A stretch of DNA of 10,498 bases from JAYOFM01 sp038117225 (GCA_038117225.1 JAYOFM010000117.1:1-10498), one strand, 5' to 3'; numbered from the stretch's first letter, positions 1-7,054 are shown. Numbers and translations: made by a program. Notes: generated by a model not told the origin, from the sequence alone.

Positions 1-200
1 CGTTAATTCCACCCGGCGCCACGGCCGCCGCGCCGGCGACCGACGAGCAGACGACCGGTTCGGATGATGCGTCGAAGGCGCTCGACAAGCTAGGGAAAGA
101 CTTGAACAAGGCCTTGAACGAGGTGTTTGGTCTGACCGGCGGCGGCGCGTCGAGTAGCGGTGACGCACCGGACAACATCGGCAGTGGCGAGGGCAACTAA
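1..200 (+). CDS. 3' end of an unrecognised gene (C-terminal 65 residues)
   Basis: The frame beginning at base 3 is open from the window edge to a TAA at 198-200, giving 65 residues. The tail has three parts: an Ala/Pro/Thr-rich stretch, a short Lys/Asp/Leu-rich segment that could form an amphipathic helix (SKALDKLGKDLNKALNEVF), and a Gly/Ser/Asp-rich end (GGGASSSGDAPDNIGSGEGN). This looks like a flexible C-terminal tail, and no domain or catalytic motif can be seen. GC-rich third positions support coding. It ends only six bases before the stop of the opposing minus-strand gene, so the two converge with no room for a conventional terminator. I do not recognise the family; the N-terminal part lies outside the window. 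Confidence 0.5.
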   Translation, partial: LIPPGATAAAPATDEQTTGSDDASKALDKLGKDLNKALNEVFGLTGGGASSSGDAPDNIGSGEGN

Positions 201-206
201 TCCGGC

Positions 207-1265
207 TTAGGGCAAACAGCCGTAATCGCCCGACCCATCCTTGGTGAACTTGGCGTTCTTGTAGCTGCCGTAACAGGCGCCGAACTGGACCCGAGGACCG
301 CTCGGCAAGCTGTACGAATTGAAGTACTTCTCGTTCGGTTTCAGCTTGGTCCACTTGGCGTAAAGCTTGACGTCGTTACACTTCGGACTGCCGTCGATCT
401 CGATGCACCAGAACACGATGACGTCCCGGTCGCAGTTGTTTGCCATGTAGCGTTTGCGCTTCTTGTCACCCTTGTATTGAAGGTCGCGCCCGATCTCGAT
501 ACAGCTTTTGGCGTCCGGCACGAAAGCATTCAAATCGGCGGCCGTCACGCCGCCACATTCGCGATCTATTTCTTGGCGAATGTCGTTCAGTAGGTTGGTC
601 TGCTTGACGACGGCGTCGAAATGCGTGCGCACCTCGGCCAAGGCCGTCCGGGCATCGCGCACCGCGTTCTCGAACTCCTTGATCCTGTCGCCGCGGCCCT
701 CGATGCGTTTTTGCGCGTTCAAGAGTGTTTGCAAGACCGACCATGACTTGAACGCACCCTGGATGACTTCCGATGCATCCGGCGACTTGCCGAGCGCCTT
801 TTCGCGCACCAGGTCGCGCAGATCGCCTTCGACCGGTTCGGCCTCGCCCTTTGACTTGCGCATGCGCTTGACCGCGTCCTCCAGAGCCTTGTGGGCGATC
901 TTCTGTTTCCACGCCGCCGGGCGCACGACGTGAACCACCTTGCTCGGGTTGGATGGCATGACCTGCAACAGCACTTCCACCGTCACCTGGAAGGCCAGGG
1001 TAATCGCATCGACGGCTTGAATGGTCTTTTGGCCCGCGCCCCACCAACTGGCGTCGAGCTGCGACGAGATGTGCTCCAACTGGTCGTGTCGGACGCCGAA
1101 CTCCTGATAGGTGTTGCGGTAGTGGTCGAAGGCGCGCACCAGGTCTTCGTCGCGATACTTGGCCATCGCCTGGCAATAGGCACTTGGCGTCGCGGCATCG
1201 ACCAGCGAGGCGGCGAAGGCCAGCAACATGACCGGGATTGCGGCAAGGTATCGCATGATGAACAA
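207..1265 (-). CDS. Predicted secreted, cysteine-rich hypothetical protein with coiled-coil-like middle
   Basis: Function is not recognised. The N-terminus is a clear Sec signal peptide (Arg, then hydrophobic AAIPVMLLAFAASLV, then a likely cleavage after VDA), so the product should be periplasmic or exported. The middle third is Lys/Glu/Arg-rich and predicted helical, with a heptad-like stretch around residues 185-235 of this call. The last 100 residues hold seven of eight cysteines, with NNC, FWC, KCN and GACYGS motifs. They resemble the small C-terminal Cys domain seen in many alphaproteobacterial secreted proteins (a loose resemblance). Eight cysteines, an even number, suit disulfides in an oxidising compartment. 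Start choice: GGAGG at 1272-1276 (minus) lies six bases from a TTG at 1265 but 15 from the ATG at 1256, so TTG is preferred; ATG 1256 is the alternative, and a longer frame to 1313 adds an Arg-rich segment before the signal peptide and is unlikely. It is divergent from the dioxygenase gene. Confidence 0.75.
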   Translation of the reverse strand: MFIMRYLAAIPVMLLAFAASLVDAATPSAYCQAMAKYRDEDLVRAFDHYRNTYQEFGVRHDQLEHISSQLDASWWGAGQKTIQAVDAITLAFQVTVEVLLQVMPSNPSKVVHVVRPAAWKQKIAHKALEDAVKRMRKSKGEAEPVEGDLRDLVREKALGKSPDASEVIQGAFKSWSVLQTLLNAQKRIEGRGDRIKEFENAVRDARTALAEVRTHFDAVVKQTNLLNDIRQEIDRECGGVTAADLNAFVPDAKSCIEIGRDLQYKGDKKRKRYMANNCDRDVIVFWCIEIDGSPKCNDVKLYAKWTKLKPNEKYFNSYSLPSGPRVQFGACYGSYKNAKFTKDGSGDYGCLP

Positions 1266-1323
1266 GGTTAACCTCCGCCGGCGACTATTGCCACCCGGCG
1301 AGCGGTATCGCAAAATTCATTCC

Positions 1324-2196
1324 ATGGTCGCCTACGACGCCAAAGCCTTCGACGATAGTGACAGCTACGCGCGCATTGACGTGCGGCGGCTGGCCGGGGC
1401 AGTGGGCGCCGAGATTCATGGCATCGACCTGGCGCAAGACCAGGATGACGAGACCATCGCCGAGATCCGCCGCGCGCTACACGCCCACTGCGTTGTCTTT
1501 TTCCGTGACCAGGACATCACGCCGGCGCAGCACTTGGGCTTTGCCCGACGTTTCGGGCCGGTCATCGAATATCCCATGGTCAAGGGGCTCGACGGCTTTC
1601 CCGAGATCGCGCCGGTCGTCAAATTGCCGGACGAGGTTCACAATTTCGGTGGCATTTGGCATGCGGACACGACTTATCTGCAGACGCCGCCGCTTGGCGC
1701 CATTCTGGTGGCCCGTGAGCTGCCTCCTTATGGCGGCGATACGGAATTCGCCAACATGCAGCTTGCCTACGAGGCGCTGTCCGACGGCATGAAGGCGATG
1801 CTTGGGCGGCTGCATGTGGTCAACAGTTCCGCCAAGGCCGAGGTGACGACATCGCGCGAGGACCGTCTGGCTGATGCTGGTACCGACACCGGTCGCCGAA
1901 ACGCGCTGGTGGCCGAGCACCCGGCGGTCATGGCGCATCCGGAAACCGGCAGGAAGGCGCTGTTCATGAACTACGGCCACACGGTCCGCTTCAAGGAACT
2001 GACCAAGGCCGAGAGCAAGCCGATCCTGGAACACCTCTACCGCCACCAGACGCGGCCCGAGTTCACGTGCCGGTTCATTTGGCGCCCCGGCTCCATCGCC
2101 TTCTGGGACAACTGGTCCTGCCAGCACAATCCGATCAACGACTATCATGGCTTCAAACGGGTCATGCACCGGGTGACGGTGGCCCGCGAGGCTTAG
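1324..2196 (+). CDS. TauD/TfdA-family Fe(II)/2-oxoglutarate-dependent dioxygenase
   Basis: This enzyme is expected to couple 2-oxoglutarate decarboxylation to hydroxylation of a small organic substrate in the cytoplasm. Known family substrates include taurine, alkyl sulfates, chlorophenoxyacetates and gamma-butyrobetaine. The fold is complete: a GAEIHGIDL segment near residue 28, VVFFRDQDITPAQ near 57-69, then the iron-binding facial triad, His113 and Asp115 in WHADTTY and His268 in CQHNPINDY. Arg279 and Arg283 in KRVMHRVTV match the family's 2OG- and anion-binding arginines. TPPLGAIL and ELPPYGGDTEF are typical TauD motifs. The ATG at 1324 gives 290 residues, close to TauD's length. The frame is open back to 1228, but the extra residues are basic and unlike the family, and would overlap the divergent gene. 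No strong ribosome binding site precedes 1324. The substrate cannot be told from sequence; the MttB neighbours hint at an N-methylated or betaine-like compound (inference). Confidence 0.9.
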   Translation: MVAYDAKAFDDSDSYARIDVRRLAGAVGAEIHGIDLAQDQDDETIAEIRRALHAHCVVFFRDQDITPAQHLGFARRFGPVIEYPMVKGLDGFPEIAPVVKLPDEVHNFGGIWHADTTYLQTPPLGAILVARELPPYGGDTEFANMQLAYEALSDGMKAMLGRLHVVNSSAKAEVTTSREDRLADAGTDTGRRNALVAEHPAVMAHPETGRKALFMNYGHTVRFKELTKAESKPILEHLYRHQTRPEFTCRFIWRPGSIAFWDNWSCQHNPINDYHGFKRVMHRVTVAREA

Positions 2197-2311
2197 TAAC
2201 GGCGACTTCCGGCTACAACAGGGCGAAAACGGGTTAGTGCTCGACGCTTAAGGGCGGTAAGTGTCGGTCAGAATAGGTCCGTGGCACCGCTTCCGACAGG
2301 CGGCGCCCGTT

Positions 2312-2317
2312 AAGGAG
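2312..2317 (+). promoter_or_regulatory. Ribosome binding site that fixes the start of the first MttB-family gene
   Basis: AAGGAG lies nine bases before the ATG at 2327. It selects this start over an upstream in-frame ATG at 2261, which has no such signal and would add 22 residues unlike the family. Confidence 0.7.
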
Positions 2318-2326
2318 CACACGCAG

Positions 2327-3868
2327 ATGACCGCCGAACCCGCCGCCCGTTCCGCCCGCCGAGGCCGCGATGCCCGCCGCGCCACCCGCGCCGCCTCGCG
2401 TGCGGTGACCCAGCCATACATTGCGCGCAATATTCCGCTGACCGAACTAGCCAGCGAGGAAGCGCTCGACATCATCCAGGCCAATGCCGAGACGGTGATG
2501 GAGCAAATCGGCATCGAATTCCGCGACGACGAGGAAGTGCTGGCGTTGTGGAAGGACGCTGGCGCCGATGTCGACGGCACCCGTGTGCACTTTCCGAAGG
2601 GGCTGGCCAAAAGCCTGCTATCGACGGCACCGTCGGAGTACGTGCAGCATGCCCGCAATCCGGAACGCAATGTGGTCATCGGCGGCAACAACACGGTATT
2701 CGCGCCGGTCTACGGTCCGCCCTTTGTGCGCGACCTGGACGGCGGGCGGCGCTATGGCACCATCGCGGATTTCGAGAATTTCGTGAAATTGGCCTATGTG
2801 GCGCCGTCGATCCACCATTCAGGCGGCACCGTCTGCGAACCCGTCGATCTGCCGGTCAACAAACGCCATTACGATATGGTCTACGCGCACATGCGCTGGT
2901 CCGACAAACCGTTCATGGGATCGGTGACCCACCCGGAACGCGCCCAGGACACGGTGAACATGTGCCGTGTGCTGTTCGGCGAGGACTTCGTCGACCAGAA
3001 CGCCGTCTGCACCTCGCTGATCAACGTCAATTCGCCGATGGTCTTCGACGGCACCATGCTGGGGTCGCTGAAGGCCTATGCGCGCGCCAACCAGGCGGTC
3101 ATCGTCACGCCGTTCATCATGTCCGGCGCCATGGCGCCATGCACGCCGATCGGCACGCTGACCCAGGCACTGGCGGAAGCCATGACCGGCCTGGCGCTGA
3201 CCCAGTTGATCCGCCCCGGTGCGCCGGTGGTGTTCGGCCTGTTTTCGGCGGCTTTGTCCATGCAGTCGGGGGCGCCCACCTTCGGCACGCCGGAGCCGAC
3301 GCTGGTGTTGTCGGCGGCTGCGCAGTTGGCGCGGCGGCTGAAACTGCCGTTCCGTTCCGGTGGTTCGCTGTGCGCCTCGAAAATTCCCGACGCGCAGGCA
3401 GCCTATGAAAGCGCCAATTCAATCAAGCCGGCACTGCTGTGCGGCGTCAATTTCGTGCTGCACGGCGCCGGCTGGCTAGAAGGCGGCCTATCGTCGTCGT
3501 ATGAGAAATTCGTCATGGACGTTGATCAGCTCGGCATGCTGGAGAAGCTAGCCAAGGGCTATGATCTTTCGGAGAACGGTCAGGCCATGGACGCCATCCG
3601 CGAAGTTGGCCCCGGCAGCCACTTCCTCGGTTGCGATCACACCCAGGCCAACTTCGAAACCGCGTTCTATCGTTCGTCCCTGGCCGATAATAACTCCTAC
3701 GAACAGTGGGAAGCCGAAGGCGCCCAGGACATCGTGGCGCGCGCCAACGCCCAGTGGAAAAAGTGGCTGCGCGAATACGAGGCACCAGCCATCGATCCCG
3801 GCGTCGATGAGGCACTGCTGGCCTACATTGCCGAACGCAAGGCGAGTTTCCCCGATTCCAACGTCTGA
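2327..3868 (+). CDS. Trimethylamine methyltransferase (MttB) family protein, non-pyrrolysine type
   Basis: The 513-residue product belongs to the MttB/COG5598 superfamily. Characterised members transfer a methyl group from trimethylamine, glycine betaine, proline betaine or carnitine-type quaternary amines to a corrinoid protein. Sequence support includes the YGPPFVRDLDGGRRYGT block (residues 129-145), INVNSPMVFDG near 233, LIRPGAPVVFG near 294, SGAPTFGTPEP near 314-324, GVNFVLHGAGWLEGG (373-387) and a C-terminal EQWEAEGAQD segment. Length is normal for the family. The N-terminus is Arg/Ala-rich (ARRGRDARRATRAASRA), as in many proteobacterial members. No in-frame amber codon interrupts it, so it is not a pyrrolysine-containing trimethylamine enzyme and the substrate is open. 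It follows the dioxygenase on the same strand after 130 bases and converges tail-to-tail, six bases apart, with a second family member. No corrinoid protein gene is visible nearby. Confidence 0.9.
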   Translation: MTAEPAARSARRGRDARRATRAASRAVTQPYIARNIPLTELASEEALDIIQANAETVMEQIGIEFRDDEEVLALWKDAGADVDGTRVHFPKGLAKSLLSTAPSEYVQHARNPERNVVIGGNNTVFAPVYGPPFVRDLDGGRRYGTIADFENFVKLAYVAPSIHHSGGTVCEPVDLPVNKRHYDMVYAHMRWSDKPFMGSVTHPERAQDTVNMCRVLFGEDFVDQNAVCTSLINVNSPMVFDGTMLGSLKAYARANQAVIVTPFIMSGAMAPCTPIGTLTQALAEAMTGLALTQLIRPGAPVVFGLFSAALSMQSGAPTFGTPEPTLVLSAAAQLARRLKLPFRSGGSLCASKIPDAQAAYESANSIKPALLCGVNFVLHGAGWLEGGLSSSYEKFVMDVDQLGMLEKLAKGYDLSENGQAMDAIREVGPGSHFLGCDHTQANFETAFYRSSLADNNSYEQWEAEGAQDIVARANAQWKKWLREYEAPAIDPGVDEALLAYIAERKASFPDSNV

Positions 3869-3874
3869 ACGAGA

Positions 3875-5410
3875 TCAGCCGCCTTCTATGTCCCTGGTCC
3901 GGATTTTGACGAAGGCATCGAGTTCTTCGCGAACACCGTCGTTCATCTCAGGTGCGACATAGTTCTCCAGCAACTCGCGGCATCTATCCTCGGCGCGGGC
4001 AAGGGCGTCGTGACCACCTTCCGCTTGCCATTGCTCATGGCCCTGTCGGACGGCGATTTCAGGTAGGAAATGGACATCGCGAAAGCGCGATTGAGTGTGT
4101 TCGGATCCCAAAAACATGCCGCCTGGGCCGACGGCGTTGATGACGTCGAGGGCCAGGGTATCCTCGTTGACCTCAAGCGGCCCGGTCAGCACGCCGAGAG
4201 AGTCGAGCATTTCGCAATCCATGACCAGTTGCGCCGGGCTGACGCTCAAATAGGATTCCAAGATGCCGGCGCCGTGCATGATGAAGTTGACGCCCGAGAG
4301 CACGGACGTGGTCAGCGTCATTGCCCGTTCGTAGGCGCTTTGCATGTCGGGGATCGGTGAGTCGGTCAAGGCGCCGCCGGCTCGCGACGGCAATCCGTGG
4401 AATCGCGCCAGTTGCGTCGACGCGGCGATGGCGAAGGCGCTTTCCGGGCTACCGATCGCAGGCGCGCCCGATCGTAGATCGACGTTCGAGGTGGCGGAGC
4501 CATAGAGTACTGGTGCACCCGGGCGGACCAACTGCGTGAGGACGACGCCGGCGAGGATTTCCGCGTTGTGCTGCGCCAAGGCACCGGCCATGGTCGCCGG
4601 GCCGGAAACGCCGGCCATGACGAACGGTGACACTTGCACAGGTTGGCCCCATTCGGCGAAGACCATCAGGGCTTCCGTCATCGGCCGGTCAAACACCAGT
4701 GGCGAGTTGACGTTGACGTTGGTCTGCGCGCGCGGCGTTCCGCGCACGGCGTCGTCGCCACCGTGGACGATGCTCAACATGCGCATAACGTCCCGGGCTT
4801 CATAGCCACCGTGCACGAAGCCCGATTGCACCGGTTTCGATGACAGGGTCAGGCATGATTGCCAACAGGGCAGGTGGCGCGACGGTGGCGCCACGTCCTG
4901 CGCCTCGATCATCTTGCGGCCGACGACATTGATGGCCGGCGACACGTGGGCCAACTTCACCAGCATGTCCAGATCGGCGACGGTGCCGGGGCGGCGCTGG
5001 CGATCGAGATCATAAATGAAGGGCGGTCCACCGGCCGGCATCACGGCAATGTGGTCGCCGCCGACGTTGACATCGAAGGTGGGATCGGCAGCCCTAAGGG
5101 TATAGATCGCAGGGGCGGTTTCCAGCGCCCTCGCGATCAGATCGCTTCCGATATAGATGCGCTCCCCGTCGACCCGCGTCCCCGCATCGCGGAACAGGCT
5201 GACGGCTTTTTCCTCGCGGAAGATGACTCCGGTGGTTTCGAGAATACGCAGCGATGCGGCGTGAATGGCTGCGGCCTGATCATCCGACATCAACGCCAGC
5301 TTGGGATGGCGATTGATGATTTGGCGGGGCGGCGGTGTCGTTGTCTCGGTTTCCGCGTGACGCCGGACTCGACCGCGCCGCGCGGGCGCTTTGGCCGGCG
5401 GTCGGGCCAT
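3875..5410 (-). CDS. Second trimethylamine methyltransferase (MttB) family protein
   Basis: This 511-residue MttB/COG5598 homologue is clearly paralogous to the neighbouring 2327-3868 product but well diverged, so the pair is not a recent duplication. Shared landmarks are PAGGPPFIYDLD, TNVNVNSPLVFDRP, LVRPGAPVLYG, SGAPAIGSPES, SGVNFIMHGAGILES, VMDCEMLDSLG and HEQWQAEGGHDAL. An Arg/Ala/Pro-rich leader (PPAKAPARRGRVRR) precedes the barrel. By family knowledge it should demethylate a quaternary or tertiary amine using a corrinoid partner in the cytoplasm; its own substrate is unknown. No amber codon occurs in frame. The ATG at 5410 shares its A with the TGA stop of the upstream OCD-family gene, and an AGGA lies six bases before it, so translation is probably coupled. 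A GTG at 5413 is the alternative start. The operon pairing suggests that methyltransferase and OCD-family enzyme act in one pathway. Confidence 0.9.
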   Translation of the reverse strand: MARPPAKAPARRGRVRRHAETETTTPPPRQIINRHPKLALMSDDQAAAIHAASLRILETTGVIFREEKAVSLFRDAGTRVDGERIYIGSDLIARALETAPAIYTLRAADPTFDVNVGGDHIAVMPAGGPPFIYDLDRQRRPGTVADLDMLVKLAHVSPAINVVGRKMIEAQDVAPPSRHLPCWQSCLTLSSKPVQSGFVHGGYEARDVMRMLSIVHGGDDAVRGTPRAQTNVNVNSPLVFDRPMTEALMVFAEWGQPVQVSPFVMAGVSGPATMAGALAQHNAEILAGVVLTQLVRPGAPVLYGSATSNVDLRSGAPAIGSPESAFAIAASTQLARFHGLPSRAGGALTDSPIPDMQSAYERAMTLTTSVLSGVNFIMHGAGILESYLSVSPAQLVMDCEMLDSLGVLTGPLEVNEDTLALDVINAVGPGGMFLGSEHTQSRFRDVHFLPEIAVRQGHEQWQAEGGHDALARAEDRCRELLENYVAPEMNDGVREELDAFVKIRTRDIEGG

Positions 5411-6426
5411 CACATATCCTGCGGATTGGCGTATTGCACCAGCGGCGTGCCGACCCCTTGGGCGCGGGCCTTCTCGACCGCCAGGTTGGCGATCATGATG
5501 TCACTGATGGCATAACCCTTGTGCCAGAACATGATTCGCTCGTCGTCGTTCTCGCGGCCAGGTTTGCGGCCGGCGGCGATTTCGCCGATTTCCCCGTATA
5601 CATGCTCGTCACGTAGCTTGCCCTCGTGGATCAGACTGGTCAGTTGACCGAATTCCGAGCCCTTGCACTGCGGCCAGTCATCGACCACCAATTTGTCGAC
5701 GCTGAATGGCATTGTCGGCTCGATGGACAGCACCGCGCCGTAGGGCTGGATCAGAGCGCCGGGTTTGACCCAGGCATCCTCGACCAGGACCTCGTGTTCG
5801 AGCAGGCGCGAGGCGTCGATGATGATGTCGGCGTCGCGGACGCATTCTTCCGTGCTGTCGACGGCGCGCACGGGCTTGCCCAGTTCCTCCGACAGGGTGG
5901 CGGCGAAGCGCTCGCGCGATTCCGGACGCTTGGAGGCAACCCGGATTTCATCGAAGTCGAACAGACGGTCCATCATGCGGACATTGTACCAAGACGTTCC
6001 CCGCGCACCGATGTGGCCAAGCACCTTGGAATCCTTTCGGGCAAGATGCTTGGCGCCGAGTGCTGTCACCGCGCCGGTGCGCATCCACGTGGTCATGGTC
6101 GCGTCGACGATGGCGAACGGCGCGCCGGTCGCCGGCCGGTGCAGCACCGTTAGCGCCAGTTCCGACGGCAGGCCGTGCTCGTAGTTGCCGTGGAAGTCGC
6201 CGAGGATCTTGACGCCCGAGACGTCCAGCGGTTTGACATATCCTTTTAGAATATTGAACAGTTTCTTCGGGTAATCGATGGCGAGGTGGCCCTTCGGCGG
6301 CATCACCACCTGACGCTCGCCATGCGCGATCAAGCCCTGCTCGACAACGTCCATGACTTCGTCGAGGCCTAGATTCAGGCTGTCGATGTCTTCCTTGGAT
6401 AGGAACAATAGTTCTACGGTGGCCAT
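5410..6426 (-). CDS. Ornithine cyclodeaminase / mu-crystallin family protein
   Basis: This 338-residue protein has the OCD/mu-crystallin fold. Known members are NAD(P)-dependent ornithine cyclodeaminases, alanine dehydrogenases, ketimine or imine reductases and opine-type dehydrogenases. Support: the N-terminal substrate half has VVMPPKGHL (Lys45), SGVKILGDF (Lys74) and TTWMRTGAVTALGAKHLAR (Arg116), equivalent to the substrate-binding Lys/Arg residues of the family. The Rossmann half begins KVLGHIGARG (about 134-143) and continues through DADIIIDAS and KPGALIQPYG to KLVVDD, whose aspartates (249-250) correspond to the catalytic Asp. The usual GxGxQA dinucleotide motif appears as GHIGARG, so cofactor preference or true cyclodeaminase activity is uncertain. 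AAGGAG (6437-6442, minus) lies ten bases before the ATG. It is first in a coupled pair with an MttB-family gene. An inverted near-copy of its codons 139-161 region lies at 6474-6539. Confidence 0.88.
   Translation of the reverse strand: MATVELLFLSKEDIDSLNLGLDEVMDVVEQGLIAHGERQVVMPPKGHLAIDYPKKLFNILKGYVKPLDVSGVKILGDFHGNYEHGLPSELALTVLHRPATGAPFAIVDATMTTWMRTGAVTALGAKHLARKDSKVLGHIGARGTSWYNVRMMDRLFDFDEIRVASKRPESRERFAATLSEELGKPVRAVDSTEECVRDADIIIDASRLLEHEVLVEDAWVKPGALIQPYGAVLSIEPTMPFSVDKLVVDDWPQCKGSEFGQLTSLIHEGKLRDEHVYGEIGEIAAGRKPGRENDDERIMFWHKGYAISDIMIANLAVEKARAQGVGTPLVQYANPQDM
5944..6009 (-). repeat. Inverted repeat arm A (inside the OCD-family gene)
   Basis: This 66-base stretch, coding for the start of the Rossmann domain, is repeated in inverted orientation at 6474-6539. 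I count three mismatches in 66 bases (at 5945, 5981 and 6007); the inner 61 bases (5946-6006) differ at one position only. The arms are separated by about 464 bases. Confidence 0.9.
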
Positions 6427-6473
6427 GTTTCGTGCGCTCCTTAATTTTCGTTCGACTACCCATACCAGATTAT

Positions 6474-6539
6474 GGCGCGCGGGGAACGTCTTGGTACAAT
6501 GGCCGCATGATGGACCGTCTGTTCGACTTCGATGAAACC
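6474..6539 (+). repeat. Inverted repeat arm B, abutting the N gap
   Basis: On the + strand this reads as the OCD-family codons GARGTSWYN, then Gly instead of Val, RMMDRLFDFDE, then Thr instead of Ile. It then stops at the run of N. Sequence left of 6474 is unrelated to the OCD gene. The position at a contig end makes an assembly or amplification chimera the leading explanation; a fragment of a second + strand OCD gene is the alternative. Confidence 0.85.
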
Positions 6540-6549
6540 NNNNNNNNNN
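6540..6549. other. Assembly gap (ten N)
   Basis: Exactly ten N separate the inverted OCD fragment from the VOC gene region. Ten is a placeholder length also used at 8387-8396, so the true distance, and even the adjacency of the two sides, is unproven. Confidence 0.95.
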
Positions 6550-6607
6550 GGACAGGGGGCCGGTGATTGACTTGAATGGGGCGCGGGCAACGGACAGGAG
6601 GCGGCTT

Positions 6608-7045
6608 ATGAAATTGCGGACGGGCGATCCGTGGATGCCGGCGCCCGATTATGGGCGAACGCTGAGCGGGCTTGGGATCAACCTGCTGGTGGTTTCGATC
6701 GAGGCCGCCGTCGACTTTCATCGCCGGGTGCTGGACGCCGAGGCGGTTTACATCGATCCGGACATTGCCGTGTTTCGCGGCTGCGGATCGGAATGGATGC
6801 TGCACGCGGATCATACCTACAGCGACCACCCGTTGAAGGGGTCGCTCAGGCCCGATATCGCGCGCGGGATTGGTGTTGAATTGCGCATGCATGGCCGCGA
6901 CCCGGACGCCGCCGAGGCCGCGGCGCGCGAGTTGGGTTATACGGTGCTGGCCGGCGCCATGGACAAGCCGCACGGATTGCGCGAAGCGTACATTATTGAT
7001 CGTGACGGGTATGTCTGGGTTCTGGATGCGCCGCTGGCCGTGTGA
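6608..7045 (+). CDS. VOC superfamily (glyoxalase/bleomycin-resistance-like) protein
   Basis: A 145-residue single-module protein of the vicinal oxygen chelate fold. The first beta-alpha unit is seen as GINLLVVSIEAAVDFHRRVLDAEA (residues 23-46), followed by VFRGCGSEWMLHADHTYSDH, GVELRMHGRDPDAAEAAARELG and a closing REAYIIDRDGYVWVLDAPL strand. The family includes glyoxalase I, extradiol dioxygenases, epimerases and drug-binding proteins, and often acts as a dimer with a divalent metal. His66 and Glu91 are possible metal ligands, but the final Glu usual in the GYxWE motif is not present, so metal binding and catalysis are uncertain. ATG 6608 is chosen because AGGAGG (6596-6601) lies six bases upstream; a frame start at 6563 lacks such a site. 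The upstream side is an assembly gap, so its relation to the OCD operon is unknown. Confidence 0.8.
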   Translation: MKLRTGDPWMPAPDYGRTLSGLGINLLVVSIEAAVDFHRRVLDAEAVYIDPDIAVFRGCGSEWMLHADHTYSDHPLKGSLRPDIARGIGVELRMHGRDPDAAEAAARELGYTVLAGAMDKPHGLREAYIIDRDGYVWVLDAPLAV

Positions 7046-7054
7046 CGGGGATCA

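Noticed and set aside
466..1176. A 236-codon minus-strand frame inside the secreted-protein gene
   Set aside because: It is a shifted frame of the 207-1265 gene, rich in Arg/Gly/Pro and lacking a start context, while the chosen frame has a signal peptide and organised cysteines.
2262..2298. Inverted repeat TGTCGG / CCGACA before the first MttB-family gene
   Set aside because: The stem is only six pairs with a 25-base loop, within what is expected by chance in GC-rich sequence; there is no supporting context.
2261..2326. N-terminal extension of the first MttB-family gene
   Set aside because: The upstream ATG lacks a ribosome binding site, and AAGGAG sits nine bases before the ATG at 2327, which gives the normal family start.
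4859..5515. A 218-codon open frame on the + strand
   Set aside because: It lies antisense to the MttB-family and OCD-family genes, whose motifs are unmistakable; its translation shows no family features and it is a by-product of GC-rich third positions.
6470..6973. A minus-strand frame spanning the first N gap opposite the VOC gene
   Set aside because: It crosses an assembly gap, is antisense to a gene with clear VOC features, and its end is simply the inverted OCD-fragment repeat.
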